Shown here: in pieces, positions 16,066 through 24,666 of the stretch
Layout of the letters: each line of letters starts with the position of its first letter
Numbering within the stretch: the stretch's first letter is position 1
The notes under the pieces: generated by a model
What the model was told of the DNA's origin: nothing
What the model saw: the letters and a program-made list of their open reading frames with translations, nothing else
Databases searched by the model: none
From: Halioglobus sp.
GTDB taxonomy: Bacteria > Pseudomonadota > Gammaproteobacteria > Pseudomonadales > Halieaceae
Reading direction: 5' to 3'
Assembly (NCBI GenBank): GCA_020443325.1
Contig: JAGRIK010000241.1
Location: forward strand, 1 to 45,581
Length of the DNA stretch: 45,581 nucleotides
Program-made: the position numbers and the translations under genes

Positions 16066-17661
16066 ATGGCCAATAAAAAATACTCCCAAACAAGTCGCGC
16101 AGCGCTCGAACTGGACGCTGCGATGGAAAAAGCCCGGAGCTTCACTCAATGGCAGGCGCTCGCCGAGGCCCATGATCACCAGACCGGCCGCGACGCCTGG
16201 CGCCTGAAAGCCGACTCTCCCCTGTATGACGATGTCAGCATCAACACCCGGTTGCAGCGGCTGCGCAAGTTGCGCAAGCGGGGTGACAACCAGGGCCTGC
16301 TGTTCGCCCTCAGCGAGGGCATCCACGGAAATATGGCCGGGATGGGCAACCCGAAACTGTACGCCAAGGCCCGCTCCGGGACCAAGGTGCTCATCACCGA
16401 GTACATCGACGAAATCTGCGATGCGCTGGAATACCTCTCACCTCGCCGTTTCAAGGGTATCTCGTGGGCAGATCGCGTCGAATTCTTCCAGATCGCGAGT
16501 CACTGCTATGGCCGCTCGGCCCTGATGCTCAGCGGTGGCGGCACACTGGGATACTTCCATTTCGGGGTGCTAAAGGCCCTCATTGAGCAGAAGCTGTGCC
16601 CGGTAGTGATCTCCGGTGCCAGTGCCGGCGCATTCGTCGCCGCCATTGTGGGCACACGCAGTGACAAGGAGTTCCTGGCGCTGTTCGAGGATAACTATCT
16701 GGCGCGGGCGCTCACGGAGAACCGCGATAACATCAAAATCGGCTTTGGCATGGGCAAACAGATCGACATGCGGGCGATCAAGCGGGAAATGGCGAAGCTG
16801 ATACCCAACATGACGTTCAAGGAGGCCTACGAGAAGACGGGGCGCAGCATCAACATCTCGATCTCACCGGCAGAGCCGCGTCAGAACTCACGCCTGTTGA
16901 ACCATATTGCCTCTCCCAATGTCACACTCCGCTCGGCCGTACTGGCGTCTACCGCGCTGCCCGGCGTCTTCCAGCCGGTGCAGCTGGAGGCGCGCAATGT
17001 CGATGGCGATATCAAGCCCTACCTGCCCTCACGGCGCTGGATCGACGGCTCGTTTTCACAGGACCTGCCGGCCAAACGACTGGCGCGTATCTACGGGGTC
17101 AACCATTTCATTGTCTCCCAGGTAATGCCGGGGCTGGGCCGAGAGCCCAACACCAAGCCCGGGTTGCGGACGATAGTCTCGGATGCCTCAGTCGCGGCCA
17201 CCAAGCAGATGCTGCGGGGATACCTCGATTTCTTCCAGCGCTATGGCAAGGTGGGACCGAAAATGGGTACCGCCCTGAATGCGCTCAACGCATTGATGGA
17301 GCAACAGTACACCGGAGACATCAATATCTTTCCGGGTTACGGCCTGACAGGGCTGGGTAAATTGCTGAAAATGCTGTCCGAAGACGAAATGGCCGAGTTA
17401 ATCCAGGCGGGTGAGCGAGCCACATGGCCCAAAATCCCCATTGTCGACACAACGACCCGCATCGGCCGCACACTGGATACGATCCTGCACTCATTTGAGG
17501 TCGACCAGGCGCACTGGCTGCGCACGGCACCGCAGACAGATACGGCGCTGGACGCTGACGTGGACCGCGCCCCGACGGGGAAAAGTCCGGCAAAGGCCAG
17601 GCGCAGCAAGCGGGTATCGACCATTATTGACAAAAAGGCGCAGGGGAAAGCGGTCGCCTGA
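16066..17661 (+). CDS. Patatin-like phospholipase with DUF3336 domain
   Basis: This 531-residue protein has an N-terminal DUF3336 domain (about 10-150) and a patatin phospholipase domain. The oxyanion motif is SGGGTLGYFHFGVL (156-169), the nucleophile elbow is GASAG with S186, and the catalytic aspartate is in the DG motif of WIDGSF (D327). This Ser-Asp dyad hydrolyses acyl esters of lipids. The DUF3336-patatin pairing is also found in eukaryotic triacylglycerol lipases. No signal peptide is seen. I use the ATG at 16066; a GTG at 16006 is a less likely start. A hairpin overlaps the stop codon, facing the convergent acylase gene. Confidence 0.92.
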   Translation: MANKKYSQTSRAALELDAAMEKARSFTQWQALAEAHDHQTGRDAWRLKADSPLYDDVSINTRLQRLRKLRKRGDNQGLLFALSEGIHGNMAGMGNPKLYAKARSGTKVLITEYIDEICDALEYLSPRRFKGISWADRVEFFQIASHCYGRSALMLSGGGTLGYFHFGVLKALIEQKLCPVVISGASAGAFVAAIVGTRSDKEFLALFEDNYLARALTENRDNIKIGFGMGKQIDMRAIKREMAKLIPNMTFKEAYEKTGRSINISISPAEPRQNSRLLNHIASPNVTLRSAVLASTALPGVFQPVQLEARNVDGDIKPYLPSRRWIDGSFSQDLPAKRLARIYGVNHFIVSQVMPGLGREPNTKPGLRTIVSDASVAATKQMLRGYLDFFQRYGKVGPKMGTALNALNALMEQQYTGDINIFPGYGLTGLGKLLKMLSEDEMAELIQAGERATWPKIPIVDTTTRIGRTLDTILHSFEVDQAHWLRTAPQTDTALDADVDRAPTGKSPAKARRSKRVSTIIDKKAQGKAVA

Positions 17662-17718
17662 ACGGCGACCGCACACCTGCAGGTTGCTTAGCGCCTGTTC
17701 AACGACAGGCGCAGCAAG
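17651..17718. terminator. Two hairpins between convergent patatin and acylase genes
   Basis: The first hairpin pairs CGGTCGCC (17651-17658) with GGCGACCG (17664-17671) around the patatin stop codon. The second pairs GCGCCTGT (17691-17698) with ACAGGCGC (17705-17712), with further pairing of flanking TTGCT and AGCAAG. Together they fill the 70-nt gap and probably act as a bidirectional terminator, although neither has a long T run. Confidence 0.55.
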
Positions 17719-17731
17719 CGACCCGACCTGA

Positions 17732-20380
17732 TCAATCGCCAGACGACGGAATGAACTCCAGCACCTGCTGGAAGGTCGGTCGGTTGGTAGACCGGAAGGT
17801 GTTGGGAATCAGGCCGGGGGTGAAGCTGGTTCGCGCTCCCTGGCGCAGCCACGTGGTCGGGTCGTCATTGCCGTAATCATCCGCGAGTTCCAGCGCAATC
17901 CGATCGACCACCGCCCACAACGATTCCCGGCAAACATCCAGGTCGCCCGCACCGCAGTAACTGAGATTGAATGCGCCCTCCACAGGTTTGCCAAGCAGGG
18001 TGCGAAGATCCTTGTCGACCAGGCTCGCGCCGATACTACCGCCGAGGCTGACCCTGCGATCCAGCGCGCTGAGGGAGGCACCGAAAACGGGCTCCATCAC
18101 CGCTTCAGCCAACGGCTTGAACAGCGCATCCATGATGGCAGCGCCGGGCTCTTCATAGGTTCCATCGTCATCGGCATCAAGCCGGGGGGCGTCCTTCGCA
18201 ACCCAGGCATCCAGAATATCAACGACCTGGCCCGCCAGTGGGGTGGGAGCCTCTGAGCCGCGCAACACTTCACTCAATACAGGCCATACCGGCGAGAGTG
18301 TGTCTTCGGTAGCCGATCGGTTCATAATGCCCACGACACCCGCCAGCTCGACCTTGTCGGGAAACTGGTCAAACAGTTCCACCCGGTGCACTGAACCGTA
18401 GGGTTCGTCATCACCGTGCATGAAGCCCGGTGCCGACTGGTTGTTCCAGTTGAGCAGTCGCCCGGAGGGGCCCTCCGCCGCATGCGGGTGCTCGGCCTGG
18501 GTCAGGAAGCCGTCCCACTCATACTCGCCTGTACCCCAGGTCGGCAACCGGCGGTCCAGTCCCGGCGCGCGCACCGGGAGATAGCCCGAGGCAAAGTACG
18601 CGATATTGTCGCGCGACATATAGCCCCAGTTGAACGTGAAGCCGAAGTTGTTCGCAGATTCCCAGAACTTCTCCGGTGTACTCGCCTCCCCCTCTGTCAT
18701 GAGTTTGAGGGCCGCGAGGTTCAAGCCATCTCGCCCGAAGGTCGAGCGCTTGCGGGTAAGCGCGACCGGCATACCATTGGAGGTTGCGGTTCCGATCATC
18801 GGTCCGTGGACCGATACCGGATAAATCAGCGGGGTACCGTTGAGCGTTCCGGCATTGAATATCTCGAAGGGGATACACTCGCCATTGTACATGTAGTGGT
18901 CTGAGTCGCGGGTGGGCTCGGAGTCATCCACGGTACACAACTCCTCAACAAAGACATCGCGCACATCCTGGCTGGCCGAGGTAAGGCTCCAGGCGTAATC
19001 CTGTGTTCGACCGAGCAGGAGGTACATCGACAGCCCCGGCACGGCGGCGCCCTGCGCCTCGATGCCCGGGCCGCTGAGGTGAATCTGCATCACGATCTCG
19101 GGGTAGTAATAGCCCAGCTGCGGACCCATAACGGCCAGGTTTGTGTCGTTGGCGGATTGCGCTGCGTCCACAATCAGGAAGTTCGATGCCCTGCGCTTGA
19201 TCGGCGCTTCTGCGGCGGAAACCAGCACAGAATCACCAGCGCCGAATGCCTGCGCGATACTGGCAGAGAAATACTCTACCAGCTGCAGGGGGTTGGGATC
19301 CTCCGCCAGCGGCACACTCGTATTGAACACCATCGGCATCACCGGAGCGCGAGGATCCAGAGAAATGATCGAGCCCGCATCGATAACCGCCGAGCCTGTA
19401 ACCGGGCCACCTGTCATGGGGCCGTACTCAAAGCGGGCACTGATCGTCGTGGGCGCTTCCGGGTCGTTAAACAACATGGCGTCCTCCCATGCCATCTGCC
19501 CAGGACCGTCGCCAAGGCCGTCTATCAACGTGGAAAGAAAGTCAGCGTTTTGCGCCTCTGCTCCGCCGCCGGCACCAAATATCGAGCCGATGAACGCGGC
19601 AGTGGCGATCACATCGTTCACAGTGACCGGAACGTCGTTAGGCCCCTGTGTGTCCAGATAGGCGTTGTAACCAGCGACATACGCCTCTACATCGGCGATG
19701 ATTTCGCGGCCCAGGTCGCCGTATTCTTCAATCATAAGCGCCACCTGGTCGGTCACCAGTTGCTCGGTAGCCGCGCTGGGGATGAAGGTCTGCGCGCTGG
19801 TTACCAGGCCAAACGCATTGATACCGGGGACATCGGCGACTGCGACACGGGCCGGCCCGCGGCCCAGCGACACGAGTAAATTCCTGTCGCGAGCGGTCAC
19901 CCAGCCTGCGCCAAAGGACAAATCATCCCGGGTCTCACCGGTAATGTGTGCGACCCCGTATTCATCGTAGAGGATTGTAGTGCCCGGGCGCCCCGTGGCT
20001 TCCTCGGTGGTCTCACCCACCGGCTGGAAATCTTCGGGAAGAAAGAGGCTTTCGATATCGGCGTCTGTGACATTGCCGCGCAGCGGTGTCAGCCCGTCGT
20101 ACAGCGGCAACTGATCCAGCGAGTTGACGGTGGTGGGAAGTCCGCCGAAATTGCCAGGCGGCAGGACATAGAAGGCGCGATCTTCAAGCGCTGGCGGCTC
20201 TACGGGCGGCTCTACGGGCGGTTCCACCGGTGGTTCGATCGGCGGCTCCACGACTACCCCTCCGGAATTATTGGAGTTGTCTCCACTTGAACAACCGGCC
20301 GCGAACAGGGCGATGGCAAGTCCCGGGACCAGTAACGACCTGGCGCCTATATTTCGGTGCAATGCGGTAAATAATGACAT
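17732..20380 (-). CDS. Penicillin acylase family lipoprotein (Ntn hydrolase)
   Basis: This 882-residue lipoprotein has a lipobox FAAGC (lipid Cys at 30), a Ser/Asn spacer and an EPP repeat. The acylase domain begins around TTILYDEYGVAHITGET with the usual FGAGWVTARDRNLL. The autocatalytic site is probably RRA|SNFLIV: S399 would become the N-terminal nucleophile of the beta chain after removal of a spacer. LMTEG, NWNNQSAPGF and NYCGAGD-type segments follow as in the family. Family members cleave amide bonds of beta-lactams, acyl-homoserine lactones or other N-acyl compounds; the substrate is not predictable here. The ATG at 20380 has AGAGGAG 6 nt upstream. Confidence 0.9.
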   Translation of the reverse strand: MSLFTALHRNIGARSLLVPGLAIALFAAGCSSGDNSNNSGGVVVEPPIEPPVEPPVEPPVEPPALEDRAFYVLPPGNFGGLPTTVNSLDQLPLYDGLTPLRGNVTDADIESLFLPEDFQPVGETTEEATGRPGTTILYDEYGVAHITGETRDDLSFGAGWVTARDRNLLVSLGRGPARVAVADVPGINAFGLVTSAQTFIPSAATEQLVTDQVALMIEEYGDLGREIIADVEAYVAGYNAYLDTQGPNDVPVTVNDVIATAAFIGSIFGAGGGAEAQNADFLSTLIDGLGDGPGQMAWEDAMLFNDPEAPTTISARFEYGPMTGGPVTGSAVIDAGSIISLDPRAPVMPMVFNTSVPLAEDPNPLQLVEYFSASIAQAFGAGDSVLVSAAEAPIKRRASNFLIVDAAQSANDTNLAVMGPQLGYYYPEIVMQIHLSGPGIEAQGAAVPGLSMYLLLGRTQDYAWSLTSASQDVRDVFVEELCTVDDSEPTRDSDHYMYNGECIPFEIFNAGTLNGTPLIYPVSVHGPMIGTATSNGMPVALTRKRSTFGRDGLNLAALKLMTEGEASTPEKFWESANNFGFTFNWGYMSRDNIAYFASGYLPVRAPGLDRRLPTWGTGEYEWDGFLTQAEHPHAAEGPSGRLLNWNNQSAPGFMHGDDEPYGSVHRVELFDQFPDKVELAGVVGIMNRSATEDTLSPVWPVLSEVLRGSEAPTPLAGQVVDILDAWVAKDAPRLDADDDGTYEEPGAAIMDALFKPLAEAVMEPVFGASLSALDRRVSLGGSIGASLVDKDLRTLLGKPVEGAFNLSYCGAGDLDVCRESLWAVVDRIALELADDYGNDDPTTWLRQGARTSFTPGLIPNTFRSTNRPTFQQVLEFIPSSGD
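20192..20248 (-). repeat. EPP-encoding 12-bp tandem repeat
   Basis: Five consecutive EPP units (EPPI, then EPPV three times, then EPP) form the linker after the acylase lipid anchor. At DNA level the 12-nt unit is nearly identical in neighbouring copies (for example ggcggctctacg twice). The linker probably acts as a stiff spacer that holds the enzyme off the membrane. The copy number could vary by slippage. Confidence 0.7.
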
Positions 20381-20418
20381 GACGGACTCCTCTGCGAGGG
20401 TGGTGGGGGAATGCAATT

Positions 20419-20455
20419 ATTATGTAATCTGGCGCCACTCTACTTCAATTGGCGC
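20419..20455 (-). promoter_or_regulatory. Acylase promoter overlapped by a dyad
   Basis: On the minus strand a -35 TTGAAG (20448-20443) and a -10 CATAAT (20424-20419) are 18 nt apart, upstream of the acylase gene. An inverted repeat GCGCCA (20432-20437) / TGGCGC (20450-20455) spans the -35 and the spacer. A repressor bound there would block RNA polymerase. Confidence 0.4.
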
Positions 20456-20522
20456 TAAAAAGTACATTCCATGACCCGTTGACGACCACAAAGAGCGCCG
20501 CCGATCAGAAAGTTATACGACC

Positions 20523-20535
20523 GGGGCGATGCCCC
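20523..20535 (-). terminator. Short hairpin after yghU
   Basis: GGGGC (20523-20527) and GCCCC (20531-20535) flank GAT, just after the yghU stop codon. It is a GC-rich stem without a clear T tail, so it is only a weak terminator candidate. Confidence 0.3.
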
Positions 20536-20543
20536 AAAGTTCC

Positions 20544-21422
20544 TCAGGCCGGGTCGGGGTCCAGAATATCCTGGGTGCGCAATTCAAAGTCACTGGCATC
20601 GTGCCTTTCCAGCAACTGCCGGGACTTGTCACCGAAGGGCCGGTTTACCATCGTACCGCGCTGCACGGCAGGGCGCTTGCCCACCTCCTCAACCCAGCGA
20701 ATCAGGTGGGTGTACTCATGCACCTGCAGGAACTCCGCGGCGTTGTAGACGAGATTGCGCACTACACCGCCGTACCAGGGGTAGATGGCCATATCCGCGA
20801 TGGTGTACTCGTCACCGCAGATGTACTGCCGCTCCGCCAGGTTCTTGTCCAACAAATCCAGTTGCCGCTTGGCTTCCATCGCGTAGCGGTCGATCGCGTA
20901 CTGTATCTTCACCGGTGCGTAGGCATAAAAGTGGCCGAAACCGCCGCCCAGCAATGGTGTCGCGCCCATCTGCCAGAATAACCAGGACAGGCACTCCGCG
21001 CGTTCAGAGGGGTCTGTGGGCACAAACTCGCCAAACTTTTCGGCGAGGTAAAGCAGGATCGCACCGGATTCAAACACACGGGTGGGCTGCGCAGTGCTGT
21101 GGTCCATCAGTGCGGGAATCTTGGAATTCGGGTTTGCGCTGACGAAGCCGCTACCGAACTGCGAGCCATCGCCGATATTGACCAGCCAGGCATCGTACTC
21201 CGCACCCGTGTGCCCCCTGGCCAGCAGTTCCTCCAGCAAAATAGTGACCTTGACGCCGTTGGGCGTGCCCAGGGAATACAGCTGCAGGGGGTGCTTGCCT
21301 ACCTGCAGCGGCTTCTCATGCTGGGCACCGGCGGTGGGCCGGTTGATATTGGCAAAGGCCTGCCCACTGTCCGGATCCCACTTCCAGATTTTTGGCGGTT
21401 CATAAGGCGTTGTATCGGCCAT
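20544..21422 (-). CDS. yghU: YghU-type glutathione S-transferase/disulfide reductase
   Basis: This 292-residue protein matches E. coli YghU in length and order. The N-terminal extension includes YEPPKIWKWDPDSG and FANINRPTAG. The thioredoxin-like domain has LQLYSLGTPNGVKVTILLEELL and NPNSKIPALMDHS, and the all-helical C-terminal domain contains CGDEYTIADMAIYPWYG. YghU-like (Nu class) enzymes bind two glutathiones and reduce disulfides, with some peroxidase activity. It acts in the cytosol. GGAG lies 9 nt before the ATG. It lies 163 nt upstream of the acylase gene, which has its own candidate promoter, so cotranscription is not needed. Confidence 0.93.
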   Translation of the reverse strand: MADTTPYEPPKIWKWDPDSGQAFANINRPTAGAQHEKPLQVGKHPLQLYSLGTPNGVKVTILLEELLARGHTGAEYDAWLVNIGDGSQFGSGFVSANPNSKIPALMDHSTAQPTRVFESGAILLYLAEKFGEFVPTDPSERAECLSWLFWQMGATPLLGGGFGHFYAYAPVKIQYAIDRYAMEAKRQLDLLDKNLAERQYICGDEYTIADMAIYPWYGGVVRNLVYNAAEFLQVHEYTHLIRWVEEVGKRPAVQRGTMVNRPFGDKSRQLLERHDASDFELRTQDILDPDPA

Positions 21423-21502
21423 AAGTGGTGGCTCCCGTGAAATGGTTGTCTGGTGTTATGGGTTATCGCGGCTAACTATACAGGGTATCCAGCCCAAATC
21501 CT

Positions 21503-22570
21503 TCATCGCGTAATTTCTGCCATTCGATCACCCGAAAAAGAGCCCGCATAAAGTTTACCCTGGTACTCGATAGCCACCGTGGCCGGACCAAAAGGCCCGC
21601 CCTTGTCCGCGTGAAAGATAACCTCTGTCTCACCCGTCGCCGTGTTCACCGCGATCAGCTCATAGGGCGAGCCGCAACTACCCTGCAGCAGGCCGAAGCA
21701 GGGTGCCATGGTAAGCGGGGAAAGATGGGAGGCAAGCAGCAGGCGGCCGTCCCCCAGCCAGGCGGAATTGTCGATGTTGGGAACATTTATAGTCGAGAGC
21801 AACTGCTCCGACGCAACATCGTACTGGCGCAGTTCCTGCTCGATGTAGTTGTTCACCCAGATACTCATGCCGTCCGGGGCCACCTCGATGCCGTTGGGCA
21901 TTTTCGCCGCGGTGTTAGCCATGACCCGGGGCGCAGATCCCGGGCTCCAGCGCCAGACATGCCCGTTGTTCAGTCCCATCATCGACTTGAACTGTGCCAG
22001 CATCTCGCTCTCCCTGTTATACATGTGCGTTACCGCGAAACCGCCGTCCGGCAGTGCGGCAACATCATTCAGCACGGCGTACTCGGGAAACGTGACACAG
22101 CCACGCCAGGATAGCGTGGGAGGCGCAGTGCTATTCGCGGAAGGTTGCACCTCGTAAAACAACACCTGCTCCCGGCTGCTGTGATTGACCACCAGCAACT
22201 GCAGCGTGGCGCCGCGTTGCGACAGGTGGATACCGTGCGGCGAGAGACTATCCGGGGCGGGGCAACCGGCCTCACCCCAGTTCTGCGCGCCGCCTCCTTT
22301 CGTGATATCCCCGCTATCGATGAGGCTGGCAAACTCACCGCCCGCACCGGGCTGTAACCATTTGAGTTCGCCGGGCAACTTGCCGCCGTCACCGTACTCT
22401 GCAACCAGTATGCCGCCGCCATCGGGCATTGGCGCCAGGTCCTCCGGCATCTGCACACCGCAAATCGGGGTAACACCGCCATCCGGGGCGCAGCTCAACT
22501 CCACCTCCCCGCAGGCCGAAACGGCCAAAGCGATCAGGAGAACACTCAAACGTCCTATAGAAAAAGTCAT
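21503..22570 (-). CDS. SGL/paraoxonase-like six-bladed propeller lipoprotein
   Basis: This 355-residue protein has a lipobox VSACG (lipid Cys near residue 20) and then a propeller domain. NDVAALPDGGFAVTHMY, MPNGIEVAPDGMSIWVNN and DGRLLLASHLSP resemble the calcium-binding core of SMP-30/gluconolactonase, strictosidine synthase-like and paraoxonase-like proteins. These act as lactonases or esterases. The ATG at 22570 is supported by GGAG 8 nt upstream and by the signal peptide that it creates; the open frame further upstream is Cys/Trp-rich and overlaps the next gene. Probably periplasmic or outer-membrane; substrate unknown. Confidence 0.78.
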   Translation of the reverse strand: MTFSIGRLSVLLIALAVSACGEVELSCAPDGGVTPICGVQMPEDLAPMPDGGGILVAEYGDGGKLPGELKWLQPGAGGEFASLIDSGDITKGGGAQNWGEAGCPAPDSLSPHGIHLSQRGATLQLLVVNHSSREQVLFYEVQPSANSTAPPTLSWRGCVTFPEYAVLNDVAALPDGGFAVTHMYNRESEMLAQFKSMMGLNNGHVWRWSPGSAPRVMANTAAKMPNGIEVAPDGMSIWVNNYIEQELRQYDVASEQLLSTINVPNIDNSAWLGDGRLLLASHLSPLTMAPCFGLLQGSCGSPYELIAVNTATGETEVIFHADKGGPFGPATVAIEYQGKLYAGSFSGDRMAEITR

Positions 22571-22634
22571 GCGGGGGACTCCATCGTTTTTATCGTAGCG
22601 CAAAAGTATAGCCCCTGTTGCGCGCGACAGGGTG

Positions 22635-22922
22635 TTATCGGGACAGCAGCAGTGACAACAGGACCATTGCACCCCCGGCCACCGGCAACAACCGGCTGAC
22701 CAATCGCGCACCGGTGAGCACCTGGCTCAGCAAATAGGCTATTGCAGTCGCCAGCAACAGCCAGCGGGCGATATCGTGGTATGCGCTAAAGAGAAGCACG
22801 ACACCGAGGCACTGAGCACCACTCAACAGGTAATCCAGTGCACTGCCACTGAGAAAGGCGCGCACGGCCATCAGCGAAAACAGCGCCGCGACCAGCAGTG
22901 AAAAGAAAGGCAACTCGCTCAT
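22635..22922 (-). CDS. Small integral membrane protein
   Basis: This 95-residue hydrophobic protein has about three membrane segments (FFSLLVAALFSLMAVRAFL, LSGAQCLGVVLLFSAY with WLLLATAIAYLL, and VAGGAMVLLSLLL). I do not recognise the family. It lies 64 nt upstream of the propeller lipoprotein gene and 63 nt downstream of the gph-like gene, so it is probably in one transcript with them. I start at the ATG opening MSELPFF. Confidence 0.65.
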   Translation of the reverse strand: MSELPFFSLLVAALFSLMAVRAFLSGSALDYLLSGAQCLGVVLLFSAYHDIARWLLLATAIAYLLSQVLTGARLVSRLLPVAGGAMVLLSLLLSR

Positions 22923-22985
22923 CACAGTCCCGGGCACAGCGCCGGCATACCGGCCTGCGGAAAAACAACGTAGTGCCCGCAGCGA

Positions 22986-23702
22986 CTAACCATGTTTGGT
23001 ACGAAACTCCTCAACAATATCGCCCAGCGTAGCAAAGTCGTCGAAGACCCAGTCGTGGTGCAATTCGCTGACCGGGGACTTGCGGTAGCCTTTGCTAAAG
23101 AGTACGAACGGGACAGCCGCGCGCCGCGCGGTTTCAGCATCGATTTCGCTGTCACCGACATAGAGTGTCGCACCGCCACCCAGGGACTTGATCGTATGCA
23201 ACAGCATAGCGGGCTCCGGCTTGAGGCTGGCGATCATACCGCCTGCCATCAGCACGTCAAAAATTGGCTCCATCCGCATATGGCGCATTACCGCACGGGC
23301 CGGCATTTCAGGTTTATTGGTGCACAGGCCCAGCTTGAAACCCGACGCCTTCAGTGCCAGCAGCGTATCGTAGGCGCCGGGATAGTACACAGCCTTGTCC
23401 ACGGCGAACTCGTACTGCGCGAGAAACTCCTCCAGCAGGGCCGCATGGCTCCCGGGTGTCTCGGTGATATCGCGCGCCAGCATCATGCGGCTGACGAAAA
23501 CCGCAGCACCCTCGCCGATGAAGCTGCGCGTTTCCCGCAGTGTCAGCGCCTTCTTTCCATGCCTGCTGAGAATTGCCGCGGCCACTGACTGGATATCGGG
23601 TGCGCTGTCGATCAGCGTGCCATCGAGGTCGAATACGATATTGATGGAATTGCTGGCCGGACTGCCCGCGATCACCGGGACAGCTTCAGGGTCCGGGTTC
23701 AT
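22986..23702 (-). CDS. gph: HAD phosphatase, phosphoglycolate phosphatase-like
   Basis: This 238-residue HAD-superfamily enzyme has motif I FDLDGTLIDS (D25, D27), a helical cap domain, motif II LGLCTNKPE, motif III with K near SLKPEP, and motif IV YVGDSEID. The pattern and length fit phosphoglycolate phosphatase (Gph), which removes 2-phosphoglycolate arising from DNA repair. Other small phosphate esters are possible. Its ATG overlaps the TGA of a 26-codon ORF as ATGA, suggesting translational coupling. No separate strong ribosome-binding site is seen, which supports the coupling. Confidence 0.82.
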   Translation of the reverse strand: MNPDPEAVPVIAGSPASNSINIVFDLDGTLIDSAPDIQSVAAAILSRHGKKALTLRETRSFIGEGAAVFVSRMMLARDITETPGSHAALLEEFLAQYEFAVDKAVYYPGAYDTLLALKASGFKLGLCTNKPEMPARAVMRHMRMEPIFDVLMAGGMIASLKPEPAMLLHTIKSLGGGATLYVGDSEIDAETARRAAVPFVLFSKGYRKSPVSELHHDWVFDDFATLGDIVEEFRTKHG

Positions 23703-23779
23703 CGCGCGATTTTTTTCCAGGCCTTATAGGACCAGGGACTGCGAAAAGAAAAATTCATATCGACTTCGAGCTCAGCCAT
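23699..23779 (-). CDS. Probable 26-residue peptide coupled to gph
   Basis: A short ORF starts at ATG 23779 and encodes a peptide beginning MAELEVDMNFSFRSPW and ending KKIAR. Its TGA overlaps the gph ATG as ATGA, the classic layout of translational coupling. AGAGG lies 11 nt upstream of the ATG, a little far but usable. The peptide is soluble, with aromatic residues in the centre and a basic end. It could be a functional small protein or a leader that sets gph translation. I recognise no family. Confidence 0.4.
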   Translation of the reverse strand: MAELEVDMNFSFRSPWSYKAWKKIAR

Positions 23780-23839
23780 TGTGCTTCTTACCTCTTCAAT
23801 TGCCGCCACAACCTATCTGCAGCGGTTTCACAGACGGGT

Positions 23840-23858
23840 CACGGAGGCAGAGTCCGTG
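23840..23858 (-). terminator. Small hairpin after the SDR gene
   Basis: CACGGA (23840-23845) pairs with TCCGTG (23853-23858) around a 7-nt loop, between the SDR stop and the gph-coupled ORF. It has no T tail. It may partly separate the SDR operon from gph. Confidence 0.25.
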
Positions 23859-23886
23859 TAAATACTGTCTATCAGCAGGCGACTGG

Positions 23887-24666
23887 TCAGGCGTTGCGAA
23901 TGGTGACGCCGCCATCGACCAGCAGCGTGGCACCGGTAATAAAACTGGCGGCGGGCAGCACCAGGCTCAGGGTGGCATGCGCGACCTCTTCCGGCTCAGC
24001 GTAGCGCCGCAGCGCGGTGCGACGGTTGGCGAACGTCTGCTTGGCCTCTTCCGGGATTGCCTCGGTAATACCGGTGCGCACCGGGCCGGGGCATACACAG
24101 TTAACCGTGATGCCCTCCTTGCCCAGGTCGACCGCCATCGCCCGGGTCAGGCCCAGGGAGGCGTGCTTGGCCACGACATAGGCGCTGTTATAGCGGGTTG
24201 CACCGTGCGCCTCTGTCGAAGCCACATTCACGATTCGCGGATGGGGCGACTTGCGCAGGAACGGCAATGCCGCGCGAATGGCCCAGGCCTGCGCGGTCGC
24301 CATCACGGCCAGCGAGGTATCCCAGGAGTTGGGGTACTCATCGGAGTCCACCTCGGCCAACAATGCGAAGCCGGCGTTGTTGACCAGTATGTCGATCCCC
24401 CCAAAATGCGCGGCGACCTGCTCAATCGCAGCCTTCACCGCAAGGCGATCGGACAGGTCGACCGTCAGTGCCAGTACTTCGGCGCCGACGCTTTCGACCT
24501 CCTCCGCGACCGACTCCAGCGCCCCGCTGTTGATATCAATGATCGCCAGCCGCGCACCCTCATCGGCAAACAAATGCGCGGTGGCGCGCCCCATGCCACT
24601 GGCTGCGCCGGTGACAATCGCGACACTGCCCTTGATAGAGCGGCTCAGTTTACTCAGGCGCGCCAT
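23887..24666 (-). CDS. Short-chain dehydrogenase/reductase
   Basis: This 259-residue classical SDR has the cofactor motif TGAASGMG (19-26), NNAG (97-100), the catalytic S150 (NVAS) and the Y163-x3-K167 pair in YVVAK. The C-terminal GATLLVDGG is typical of the family. It oxidises or reduces a carbonyl/alcohol with NAD(P)H. The acidic residue after beta-strand 2 (IIDIN) favours NAD. Its ATG overlaps the stop of the D-aminoacylase-like gene by one base (TGATG), so the two are translated together and may act on the same compound. Confidence 0.9.
   Translation of the reverse strand: MARLSKLSRSIKGSVAIVTGAASGMGRATAHLFADEGARLAIIDINSGALESVAEEVESVGAEVLALTVDLSDRLAVKAAIEQVAAHFGGIDILVNNAGFALLAEVDSDEYPNSWDTSLAVMATAQAWAIRAALPFLRKSPHPRIVNVASTEAHGATRYNSAYVVAKHASLGLTRAMAVDLGKEGITVNCVCPGPVRTGITEAIPEEAKQTFANRRTALRRYAEPEEVAHATLSLVLPAASFITGATLLVDGGVTIRNA

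Noticed and set aside
17732..20380. Reading the acylase as a beta-lactam resistance gene
   Set aside because: The family also covers quorum-signal acylases and other amidases; sequence alone does not support resistance.
22571..22711. Longer start for the propeller lipoprotein
   Set aside because: It would bury the lipoprotein signal inside the protein and overlap the small membrane protein gene; the ATG at 22570 has a good ribosome-binding site.
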